Shown in pieces: positions 43,564 through 51,579 of a DNA stretch of 64,000 nucleotides. Under the pieces are notes generated by a model that did no database searches, was not told where the DNA came from, and saw only the letters and a list, made by a program, of their open reading frames with translations. The position numbers and the translations under genes were made by a program. The stretch spans positions 41,925 to 105,924 of the forward strand of contig NZ_PUGE01000008.1 in assembly GCF_002967075.1 (NCBI RefSeq), read 5' to 3'. Position 1 is the first letter of the stretch. Every line of letters starts with the position of its first letter. The DNA comes from Corynebacterium sp. J010B-136 (GTDB lineage Bacteria > Actinomycetota > Actinomycetes > Mycobacteriales > Mycobacteriaceae).

Positions 43564-45468
43564 GTGACAGACAAAGGCAGGGCGGCAGTCAACGTACGAC
43601 ACTTTCGCCACGGCGACGGACACGCCAAAGGCAAGTCCGGCACCACGGGCGACCGCCAGCGTCTGCTGGAGGAAATGATGCGCGAACTTGAAGAGAGGTG
43701 GGCGCAGCATCACGCGAAGAAAAACCCCAACATCGTATTGAGTGAAACCCACCTCAACGAAAGCTTCATGCTTGACCCAGACACCGGTGGGTGGAAAACC
43801 CCGAAGTGCGTCGAGGAGGTTGTCGCCTACGGTGATGACCGGGCCGCACGGGTGGGTCGGAAGATCGGAGCCACCTCATTTGAGACCACCACACTGGTGG
43901 TCCACCTACCTCGCACCCTGTGCATGGAGGTGCCGGAGTATTACCCGGTCTATGACGAGGACGGTCAGATCAAGCACGACAAGGACGGCAACGAGCTTCG
44001 TCGGTCGCGGTGGGTCGCCCGTGACCAAGCCGAGGCGAACCGGTACCTGATCCAGGCCACGGAGTGGCTCGCCGACAACGTGCTGCCCGGCGGACGGGAG
44101 GCCGTGCACGGGTTCAACGTTCAGCATGACGAATCGACCCCACACGTGCAGATCATGGCCGACACATTCGCCGAGCACCCCCACAAGCCCGGGGTGCTCC
44201 GGGTCGAGGCGTCACGGGCATGGGGGTCACACCGGGATGTGCGCTATCCTGAGGGGCATCCTCAGGCCGGCCAGCAGATGGGCGGTAATCAGAAGATGCG
44301 CATGTATCAGCAAGGCTTACGTCAGTACATGCACGGCTTGGGTTATGAGGTGGAGCTTAATGTGTCTGAACGAGCCCACGAGAGTCTGGACAAAGATCGC
44401 TATGCCGCCGAGGACAATGCGCGGCGGGCGTTGGAAGCCGACCAGCAGGCACTGGCGGCCGACCGTGAGAAGTACACGGCCGATGCCGCAGTGCTGGGTA
44501 TGGCGCAACGGAACTTCGACAATGATGTCGCCCTGTTCAAGGCTGACATTGAGAAACTCCGGTTCGCCAGGGAGGAGGTGGACGTCGACATGAGCAACGT
44601 TCTCGCCTTCTCCGACAAGTTGGATGAGGTGAAAGAAGAGCTCGATGACCGCGAAAACGCCGTAACCGCTCGTGAAGAGACCGTGGAGACCCGGGAGAGG
44701 GCCGTGGAGGCCAAAGAAGCCTCACTGCCGGAGCTGAAGCGTAAAGCCCGTGAGGAAGGGCATGTGGCCGGCAAGGCTGAAGGCCTGCAGGCCGCCCAAG
44801 AAGCTGCCCAGGAGGCCGCGGCCAAGATCAAGGCCCAAGCGGCCACCGAGGCCCAGCGGGTGGCGCAGCAGGCTGCTGAGGCCGCCCAGCGGGTTCGCCA
44901 CGACGCTGAGGCCGCGGCCGCGGAGAAGCGCGCACAGGCCGACCAGGCGGTGGCTGACGCCGCCGCCTACCGAGCTCGGGCTCAAGACGCTCTGGCCGAG
45001 GCCGAACAGAAACTCACCGCCGCGGCCGAGGAGGCGGCAATCATGCGCCAGGATGCCCAGAACGCCAAGGAAACCGCCCACGCCGACGGTTTCACACAGG
45101 GATTCCGGCAGGGCCAGGGCAAGTTCAACGAGTCCGTGGCCGATCTGCTGACCCGTGACGGCGGCGAGAAGCGCATCACCATGGAGCTGATCAAGGCCTT
45201 GTCGGGTGGGAGCCAGGACCGCATTGACCAGGGCCGCACGCAGGTGATGAGCAAGCTGCGCCGCGAGGCAGAGAGCACCCTGATGATCGGTACGCCGGTA
45301 CGCCCCACGGAGCAGCAGATTCACGCGAAAACCCGACAGGCGGCCGCGACCCCGGTTACCGATCCCGAGCAGGTGCGACGGATTATGGCAGCCAGCCCTG
45401 CCACTGGGCGCGGCTCCAGCCACGGCCTGAGCAAGGGGAAGGACACGGGACCCCAGTTCGGCGGGTAA
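43564..45468 (+). CDS. MOBV-type relaxase (Pre/Mob)
   Basis: 634 aa from the GTG at 43564 (GGAAGGA 7 nt upstream); the longer frame from 43510 lacks a ribosome-binding site. The N-terminal domain has the MOBV marks: NIVLSETHLNESF, and the metal-binding motif NVQHDESTPHVQI (HxDExTPH-like). Residues about 280-520 form a long Ala/Glu/Arg coiled coil. It would nick oriT and start conjugative mobilisation by a helper element. No coupling protein or type IV secretion genes are present, so the element is mobilisable rather than self-transmissible. Confidence 0.85.
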   Translation: MTDKGRAAVNVRHFRHGDGHAKGKSGTTGDRQRLLEEMMRELEERWAQHHAKKNPNIVLSETHLNESFMLDPDTGGWKTPKCVEEVVAYGDDRAARVGRKIGATSFETTTLVVHLPRTLCMEVPEYYPVYDEDGQIKHDKDGNELRRSRWVARDQAEANRYLIQATEWLADNVLPGGREAVHGFNVQHDESTPHVQIMADTFAEHPHKPGVLRVEASRAWGSHRDVRYPEGHPQAGQQMGGNQKMRMYQQGLRQYMHGLGYEVELNVSERAHESLDKDRYAAEDNARRALEADQQALAADREKYTADAAVLGMAQRNFDNDVALFKADIEKLRFAREEVDVDMSNVLAFSDKLDEVKEELDDRENAVTAREETVETRERAVEAKEASLPELKRKAREEGHVAGKAEGLQAAQEAAQEAAAKIKAQAATEAQRVAQQAAEAAQRVRHDAEAAAAEKRAQADQAVADAAAYRARAQDALAEAEQKLTAAAEEAAIMRQDAQNAKETAHADGFTQGFRQGQGKFNESVADLLTRDGGEKRITMELIKALSGGSQDRIDQGRTQVMSKLRREAESTLMIGTPVRPTEQQIHAKTRQAAATPVTDPEQVRRIMAASPATGRGSSHGLSKGKDTGPQFGG

Positions 45469-45746
45469 GCAGCAGGAGGCTCCACGGCGGTGTGGCGGGG
45501 TGGGAATACACGCATCCCCGCCACAGGCGCAGCGTTCGGGGGGATTGCTACGAGGGCGGGGATACGTCAGTGACCATATCTCCGACACTGAGGTCGCGCA
45601 TTCCCGGGGCTTCGTCGTGTCTTACACGTGGGTGAAACGTAAGCTTTCGGTCGAATTACACGAACCTGCTCGCCAGGCATACAGAATGCCCTGCATCCGG
45701 TCACCCTCATGGCACGGTTGCAGGGCTGTGACTCCTTTGGTCGCGG

Positions 45747-45875
45747 CTACCTGAGCAGAGTCCTGGCGGAGTCGTCGACAGCCTGGAACACCGTCTCCCA
45801 GCTCTCCCGGATGACCTTGGCTGGAGTGTTGCCCAGTCGCCGTGCCGTGGCCAGGCGTTGCGGGGTGATCTCCAT
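45747..45875 (-). CDS. Small 42-aa protein of unknown function
   Basis: The ATG at 45875 follows AAGGAGAG by 8 nt, an excellent ribosome-binding site. The product is helical (EITPQRLATARRLGNTPAKV, then ETVFQAVDDSARTLL). No family recognised. It is the only plausible gene in the 610-bp gap between the relaxase and the S-4TM gene. Confidence 0.4.
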   Translation of the reverse strand: MEITPQRLATARRLGNTPAKVIRESWETVFQAVDDSARTLLR

Positions 45876-46078
45876 GGTGTCGACTCTCCTTCGTCGCGCT
45901 CGCCGGGCCGCTGAATCGTTGGGGTACACGGTGACACCGACCTCCGTTCATGATGATGAGTGGTCACTTCAGACTATCGCCCATCGGCGGTGAAGCACCC
46001 CACCCGAGGGAAGATCTCACCGGTCCACACCGCTTTGGTGGTGCGAACGATATCAGTAATCCCAGGGCACCCTCGTTA

Positions 46079-47008
46079 TCACTCGTTCACCTGGCGAGCG
46101 CTCTTGCTTAACTGCACAGCAGCAGTTGACATCGCCACCTCACTCTTCTGACGGTGAAGCTTATAAATGAAATCGGGCACTGCGGGCGTATCGCGGCGAA
46201 GTTCAAACAGCGCTTCTTGCCAAATGCGCAAGTTCTCGCCGGTGATCCCGTCGTCCTTGTTTGCGATCTTGCTCTCAATCTCTTGGTAAAGCGCCTTACG
46301 GTCGCTGGTCGAACGCATAATTCCGATGATGTAATCAGTTACGTCGAGGAATGCGGGGAGCAGTGGAAGTACGACCCCGAGCAGAAATATCGCGAGCGTC
46401 AGACCCGTAACGATGCAGATTACGATGAGCGCCGCTACCCAAAGCGCAGCAACCGTCGCCCAGATGCCTCCCGTAATCTTCAGGAGGCGGTAGCTATAGG
46501 CAGCGTTCGAGCGCTGTGCGGTTGCAACCGCGACTTCCCCCAGATCATCCTTAGCGACCTCATACCAATTGAGCAGTTCCTCCTGCTTCGCAACGGTGAC
46601 TAGCTCACTGTCTGGACCAGCCACGAGAGAAATGTCCTCCAGTGGAGGCAGCTTTGGGCGAGAAGTGCCCGCGGGCATGTCGTAGACATAGAGATCGAAC
46701 TGTTCTTGCACGGCAGCCGCCTGTTCCGTGTTCTCCGTCTGAAGGTGCAGCAGCAGGGTGCGTCCGAGGAAGAGCCAGGCTCCCGCGATGCTTCCTATCA
46801 TCACACTGCTCTGCGGGCAGATCACTGCGACTATGGGTGCAGCGAGGCCGATAATGAGCATCCCGCACCAGCGAAGTGCGACGCACCGCTTTGCGCGTGA
46901 GTACAGGCGCCTCTGGGCGATCAGGAGGCGCAAGGCAACAAGTTCATTCTGACGCCTCAGGAGGGTAGCTCCAGTTTTTGGTGGAGTGTAATTACCGGTA
47001 ACAACCAT
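46079..47008 (-). CDS. S-4TM family predicted pore-forming effector (CBASS)
   Basis: 309 aa with four membrane segments in two pairs (about residues 45-80 and 178-222). A soluble region sits between them and a charged C-terminal region follows. This matches the S-4TM family, membrane proteins coupled to SMODS nucleotidyltransferases. It is predicted to form pores or disrupt the membrane when it senses the cyclic oligonucleotide signal of infection. It follows the CD-NTase gene by 9 bp. Pore formation is a family prediction, not seen in the sequence. Confidence 0.75.
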   Translation of the reverse strand: MVVTGNYTPPKTGATLLRRQNELVALRLLIAQRRLYSRAKRCVALRWCGMLIIGLAAPIVAVICPQSSVMIGSIAGAWLFLGRTLLLHLQTENTEQAAAVQEQFDLYVYDMPAGTSRPKLPPLEDISLVAGPDSELVTVAKQEELLNWYEVAKDDLGEVAVATAQRSNAAYSYRLLKITGGIWATVAALWVAALIVICIVTGLTLAIFLLGVVLPLLPAFLDVTDYIIGIMRSTSDRKALYQEIESKIANKDDGITGENLRIWQEALFELRRDTPAVPDFIYKLHRQKSEVAMSTAAVQLSKSARQVNE

Positions 47009-47017
47009 CGCTGACCA

Positions 47018-47842
47018 CTATCTATTGAAGAGCAACTTCAACTGCTCTATTGCTTGGGCGTGCTCCCCGGCCGACTCAAACTCTCGAGCCTTGCGTGCGC
47101 GTACAACGGCTGTGCCAAGTTTAGAGAGCGCTTCGGCTCGTTTCGCCTCTGAGGAGCATGCTCCGAACCGTGAACCTAGTCCGGTCGGATCGTTCATCGC
47201 CGCCAGGCTCGCGTTGTGCATTTTCTTGAGTGCAACGTGGAGGTCCCAGAACGCTAAGTATGCTGGTTCATCTGCCAGATGTTGGGCGGCCCGCATCTCG
47301 AGGTAGCAAGAGGAGACTGGGACGCTGCGAAGATACTTCCAGATTTTCAGCTGACGAGCGAGTGTCTTTGCGCCACCGTTATGTTTTTTATTGACGCTGT
47401 TGACATATTCGTTGTGTTCTTCCGGATGGCTCTTCATCCAACCACCGGCGGGGTTCGGGATCCAATAACCACTACTGCTGATGTATCCGGGAACAACCTC
47501 AACCACCCCATCAGAGAATTCGCAGACGACAGCAGGTTGGCGGATAGCAATGTGAGTGCCCGGAAAGCGCTGCTGAAGCCCCTCTTTGACTTTGATCAGG
47601 GTTGTCCACGGCGATGATGGCCTGTCGCCTTTGAGAGAGACAAGATAGTCGGCGTCGCTAAAGGTCCAGATGCCCGTGCCGTGCCGCAAAGAACCGATCT
47701 CAGACATTCGGTAGATGCCGATGGTGTCATTCAAGCGCGCCTCGATCGAGGAACGGTGACTCTTAGCCGCATCGAACTGCGTGGAGGTGGGGGTGTAGAG
47801 ACTGGTGAGGTTGTTTAGCCAAGTTCCTGCGGTCTCACTCAT
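47018..47842 (-). CDS. SMODS-type CD-NTase (CBASS nucleotidyltransferase)
   Basis: 274 aa from the ATG at 47842 (GGAG 9 nt upstream). The polymerase-beta-like nucleotidyltransferase core is visible: GSLRHGT (GS motif) and FSDADYLV (two metal Asp), with a third acidic residue as Glu in VVEVVPGY. A helical C-terminal half follows. On sensing phage it would make a cyclic oligonucleotide that activates the S-4TM protein. No ubiquitin-like or E1/E2 accessory genes are present, so this is a minimal type I arrangement. Confidence 0.8.
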   Translation of the reverse strand: MSETAGTWLNNLTSLYTPTSTQFDAAKSHRSSIEARLNDTIGIYRMSEIGSLRHGTGIWTFSDADYLVSLKGDRPSSPWTTLIKVKEGLQQRFPGTHIAIRQPAVVCEFSDGVVEVVPGYISSSGYWIPNPAGGWMKSHPEEHNEYVNSVNKKHNGGAKTLARQLKIWKYLRSVPVSSCYLEMRAAQHLADEPAYLAFWDLHVALKKMHNASLAAMNDPTGLGSRFGACSSEAKRAEALSKLGTAVVRARKAREFESAGEHAQAIEQLKLLFNR

Positions 47843-47857
47843 TGCGAAAGTCTCCAA

Positions 47858-48281
47858 ACACTCTTTTTGCTCGATACATACTCGTCATGCACACCGCACT
47901 CCTCACCTGCCCGTATAGCATCCTCGAGAATCGATGCGCGGAGTGAAAACTTAATGATACCGCTTCGCCCTACTAAGCCGACTCGGTTCTGCTGAGGGCT
48001 CACATTTTGGTCCGGGCAAGGCAGGGGCCACCTCCGGCGCTGGCAACCACGCCACTGAGCATTAACAAGGGGTTGCTATTTGCTGTAGGAGCGTCCCTGA
48101 ACATAACTCAAGTGACGCTAACCATTTTCACATCTCTTAATGAAGGGCCTGTAAATGCCAGGAGGGAGTGAGGGGCTGTTTGGGTATACCCCAGAGCAAC
48201 AGGTGAGACGAGTCCCAAAACCCCTGTTGCGGTAAGTCCAAAAACAGTATTTCTCAACACACCTGTGCAACACTCTTAAAC
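47858..48281. other. Intergenic region with possible resolvase sites
   Basis: 424 bp without a gene, between the divergent CBASS and resolvase genes. The 100 bp before the resolvase contain inverted GCAACAGG/CCTGTTGC. A 9-bp direct repeat GTGCAACAC occurs at 48265 and 48285, the second in the resolvase start. These could be res sites. Confidence 0.35.
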
Positions 48282-48869
48282 ATGGTGCAACACACTTCGT
48301 GCCCCGGCGGCCTCCTGATCGGCTACTGCCGCGTCTCCACCATCGACCAGAACCTGGACCGCCAACTCGAGACCATCGGAGAAGTCGACCGCGTCTTCAC
48401 CGATCACGCCTCCGGCAAAACCGGCGCACCCCGTCAGGGACTCGAGGACTGCATCGACTACCTCCGCGACGGCGACGAGCTCCGGGTCGCCTCGATGGAC
48501 CGACTCGCCCGCTCCCTGATCGACCTCCGCCAGCTAGTCGACCGGATCCTCGCCAAGGGCGCGTCCGTGAACTTCATCAAGGAACGAGCCATCTACCGCC
48601 CCGACGCCACCGACCCACGGGATCAGCTGACCCTCAACCTCCTCGGGTCGTTCGCCGAGTTCGAGCGCTCCTTGATTCGTGAGCGCCAGGCCGAGGGTAT
48701 CGCTCTGGCCAAGGCCGCCGGCAAGTACAAGGGGAGAGCGAAAAAGCTCACCGACGAGGACCTCCAGGAGATTCGAGAGAAGATCGCCGCTGGTGTGCCT
48801 AAGGCCAAGCTCGCCCGCGAATACAACGTCAACCGCACCACGCTTTACCGCGCACTCGAACGAGGGTAA
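48282..48869 (+). CDS. Serine recombinase (Tn3-type resolvase/invertase)
   Basis: 195 aa, complete. The catalytic domain begins GYCRVSTIDQN with the nucleophile Ser. Conserved Arg residues lie in LRVASMDRLARS and in FERSLIRERQAEG. A C-terminal HTH (VPKAKLAREYNVNRTTLYRAL) binds DNA. A second copy of the last 24 codons occurs at 54034-54105, 91 percent identical by eye, on the far side of the metal module. It is divergent from the CBASS operon. Confidence 0.92.
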   Translation: MVQHTSCPGGLLIGYCRVSTIDQNLDRQLETIGEVDRVFTDHASGKTGAPRQGLEDCIDYLRDGDELRVASMDRLARSLIDLRQLVDRILAKGASVNFIKERAIYRPDATDPRDQLTLNLLGSFAEFERSLIRERQAEGIALAKAAGKYKGRAKKLTDEDLQEIREKIAAGVPKAKLAREYNVNRTTLYRALERG

Positions 48870-50060
48870 TTAATCGAGTCCGAAGTTCCCCAGTTTCTTG
48901 TTGAGGTCCAACAGATACACCAGTTCATGTTTCTTCTTGGCCGCTCTCGCCTCGACTGCTTCCCTCGCCCCAGCAGCTGCAATCCGCAATGAAGCCGCCA
49001 TCGCCGCGGCTGCGGTAGGGAGGAGGTCGACAACGCTGCTCAGGCTGGTGAGGGTGACTGCGATGGTCGGAATGCCGTACCCCTCAGTGGCTAGGCGGAG
49101 ACCAGTTTCTTTGGCGATCCGGGAGCCCTTCACTGTTTTCCGTAGATCCACAAGAGTAGGACGCACTTCGTCTCGCCATAGCTCTTCAATGTCACTGGGC
49201 AGCGTGTCATCGAGGGCGGAGGACTGAAGCTCAGCAGCTAGAGCCTTCACCGAAGCCCGGTACTTAGCGCGGCCGTCCGCGAGCTCCTCCCGCGCTTCGA
49301 GGACGGACGACATGGGAGCGTCAGGGAAAACCGGCAACCACTCCACCAACCCGGTTCCGGTCGCTGCCCGACGAGACCGGTCCCTTCCCACCGGTGAAAA
49401 CTTCTCCCGCAGGGAATCGTCCTCCCGAACTATCGACGTGGTGAGCTGATCAAATAAGACCGTACCGCTGGGATTGTCCAGAGCCTCGGCAATCCGGTGT
49501 CGAAACCCTGCCACCTGCTGATCGACAGGGTCCTCTAGCTGCTTACCCGTGTCGAGAAGGCGGACATCCCCGGTGTCCAGGGCCAGTTCAAGTTCGGGTG
49601 CTTCCGCCCCGCCAAAAGTCTCTTCGACATCCCGGAGTATCTCCTGGATGGCCGGCCGCCACAGCCTTTCGCCTTCCACACGCTCCGGGTCCATCGCCGA
49701 GCGTTTCCCCAGGCTGCGCATCATCTGGCGAAAGACCGGCAACGGCACCGCAGATTCTTCCACTCCCAGACGCTGCAATGCCTCTGGCGGAAGATCCGCG
49801 ACTGTTTCCCACACATCGTCTGGATCTAATCCACGCAGAGGGGCAAACGTCCACAGCAAAGACGCGGCAGGCGCGATCAGGTCAACCCGATCGGCATACA
49901 ACAACGAGCTCCGAACAAGGCGGAGTTCGTTGTGCAAGGCAACCGCACCACTAGCACTTCGACTGGTGGGAGCGGCCCCCACCGTGAGCGTAAAACCGCG
50001 GTCTAACCGCTGCTGTTTCCGGCGAGTATGGCGCGAGGGCCGACCTGGCTTCTTTCCCAT
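48870..50060 (-). CDS. Unknown 396-aa cargo protein
   Basis: A very basic N-terminus (GKKPGRPSRHTRRKQQRLDRG) is followed by an acidic, mostly helical middle. A C-terminal stretch, IAVTLTSLSSVVDLLPTAAA and what follows (about 325-365), is rich in Ala and could be membrane-associated or a coiled coil. No known domain or catalytic motif was recognised. It is convergent with the resolvase, their stops adjoining. Its place in the element with CBASS and restriction genes allows, but does not show, a defence role. Confidence 0.6.
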   Translation of the reverse strand: MGKKPGRPSRHTRRKQQRLDRGFTLTVGAAPTSRSASGAVALHNELRLVRSSLLYADRVDLIAPAASLLWTFAPLRGLDPDDVWETVADLPPEALQRLGVEESAVPLPVFRQMMRSLGKRSAMDPERVEGERLWRPAIQEILRDVEETFGGAEAPELELALDTGDVRLLDTGKQLEDPVDQQVAGFRHRIAEALDNPSGTVLFDQLTTSIVREDDSLREKFSPVGRDRSRRAATGTGLVEWLPVFPDAPMSSVLEAREELADGRAKYRASVKALAAELQSSALDDTLPSDIEELWRDEVRPTLVDLRKTVKGSRIAKETGLRLATEGYGIPTIAVTLTSLSSVVDLLPTAAAAMAASLRIAAAGAREAVEARAAKKKHELVYLLDLNKKLGNFGLD

Positions 50061-50247
50061 GGAATCATTATCTCACCGGTAGCCCCCCACCCGTCCTCGC
50101 TTCGAAAACAACAGGGCCGCTTTGCTTGGTGCCATCTCGTCACGGGACGGCTACAGCCGAAAAGCGGCTAGAGCCTGTCCTGGGACCAGGATTTTCCAAG
50201 TAGCTCTGCTCGGAGTGTTCCACTTCTAGGGAAGCGAGATACCAGGT

Positions 50248-50889
50248 TCACACCAGGGTGGTCCAGTAGTCCCAGAACCGGTGGGCGATCAAGATGATGA
50301 TGCCCAGGACCCAGACGGTGAGCACCACACCGTGATAACTGGTGAGAGTGTCAATGATCCTGCGGGCCCACTGCGGCCCCGCCTGACGGAACGGCTGGAG
50401 GTTAGCCAGGGTGGTGTACCAGAACAGCGGGATCGTCACCGCCCACACGACCATGCAGTACGGGCACAGGGCACCGATGACGTACAGGCTCTGGTAGATC
50501 AACCAGTGAACGAACACCACCGCGAAGGTGACCCCTGCCTGGGTGGCCACCCGGAACCAAGGGTGAAAACGTCCCCCGGCCAGGATCGCCGCCCCGATGA
50601 CCGCGACCGCGGCGAACCCAGCGATCCCGATCACCGGGTTGGGGACACCGAACGCCTCGGCCTGTGGGGTGGTCATGACCGAGCCGCACGACAGGATGGG
50701 ATTGATATTGCAGGTGGGGATGTAGTCGGGGTTGCCCAGCAGGGCGATTTTCTCGATCAACAACACGGTCGCCGCGATCAACCCGATCACTCCACCGACC
50801 AGCAGCAGGACCCCCAGCCGCCGACCGGCCACCGGGGCGGTCGGGGTGGCCGGGGCCGCCGTGTCAGAGCGGGTCTGGAGGTCAGTCAT
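50248..50889 (-). CDS. Vitamin K epoxide reductase family protein
   Basis: 213 aa from the ATG at 50889. Five membrane segments are visible. The VKOR redox centre CPYC lies in ALCPYCMVVW, and the loop pair is CNINPILSCGSVM (conserved Cys, Ser and Cys). It should reoxidise a DsbA-like partner using quinone, forming disulfides outside the membrane. The DsbA-like gene lies directly upstream and overlaps it by 8 nt. A housekeeping VKOR is usual in actinobacteria, so this is an accessory copy. Confidence 0.9.
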   Translation of the reverse strand: MTDLQTRSDTAAPATPTAPVAGRRLGVLLLVGGVIGLIAATVLLIEKIALLGNPDYIPTCNINPILSCGSVMTTPQAEAFGVPNPVIGIAGFAAVAVIGAAILAGGRFHPWFRVATQAGVTFAVVFVHWLIYQSLYVIGALCPYCMVVWAVTIPLFWYTTLANLQPFRQAGPQWARRIIDTLTSYHGVVLTVWVLGIIILIAHRFWDYWTTLV

Positions 50890-51529
50890 TGAGCACTGCC
50901 TCAACACTGGCGTGCAGATCATCGACGCTGGTGGGGTCCAGGCGCTGCCCGTCGAGGAAGAACGTCGGGGTGCCGGTCACGCCCACGGCCTGGGCGTCGC
51001 GCTGGCTTTGCTCGATCCGGGCCAGGGTGGCCGGGTCGTGGAAGTCGGCTTCGAAGCGGTCCATGTCGAGCCCGAGATCCGCGGCGTAGCCGAAGAAGGT
51101 CTCCTGCTGGGAGGTGGGCTGATGCCCCCACTCGTGGTCGGTTTCGAACAGGCGCTGGTACATCGCCTCGAACTGGCCCTGCTCACCGGCGGCCTCGGCG
51201 GCCAGGGCTGCATCGACGGAGTTGGCGTGCAACGGCATATGCCGCACCACGAAGCTGACCCGATCGCCGTACTCGGCCCGCAGGTCCTCGATGACGGGGT
51301 AGAGGGCGATGCAGCTTTCACACTCGAAGTCGAGGAACTCGACAAAGACCGTCTCCTCCCCCTCAGACAGCCGGGGGCTGTCCTCGCGGACCAGCAGTTC
51401 GGTCGGGGCCATCTCCCCGGTCAGGCCCTCCGGCTCGGGGGTCTCGGGGCCGGTAAAGGCCAGCAGGGCGACCAGGAGGATCGGGACGAGGGCGATCAGG
51501 GACAGCGAGAGGATCGCGTTTTTGCTCAC
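50882..51529 (-). CDS. DsbA-like thiol-disulfide oxidoreductase
   Basis: 215 aa. An N-terminal anchor or signal (about residues 5-26) leads to a thioredoxin-like domain with an inserted helical region. The active site CESC lies in FVEFLDFECESC; the cis-Pro loop is GVTGTPTFFLDG. It introduces disulfides into exported proteins and is recharged by the VKOR encoded next, with which it overlaps. Together with the metal ATPase upstream it forms an operon-like run on the minus strand. Confidence 0.9.
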   Translation of the reverse strand: MSKNAILSLSLIALVPILLVALLAFTGPETPEPEGLTGEMAPTELLVREDSPRLSEGEETVFVEFLDFECESCIALYPVIEDLRAEYGDRVSFVVRHMPLHANSVDAALAAEAAGEQGQFEAMYQRLFETDHEWGHQPTSQQETFFGYAADLGLDMDRFEADFHDPATLARIEQSQRDAQAVGVTGTPTFFLDGQRLDPTSVDDLHASVEAVLND

Positions 51530-51579
51530 GGCAGTGTTCTACTTTCAGAAAAATCGGACACGGTCAGATCAAAAGGGGG

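Noticed and set aside
44722..45588. 288-codon frame opposite the relaxase coiled coil
   Set aside because: The Leu/Gly-rich translation arises from antisense reading of Ala/Glu repeats; no start signal.
45707..45967. 86-codon frame on the minus strand
   Set aside because: The overlapping 42-codon frame with an AAGGAGAG site is the better candidate; the longer one is rich in Arg, Pro and Ser, with no signal.
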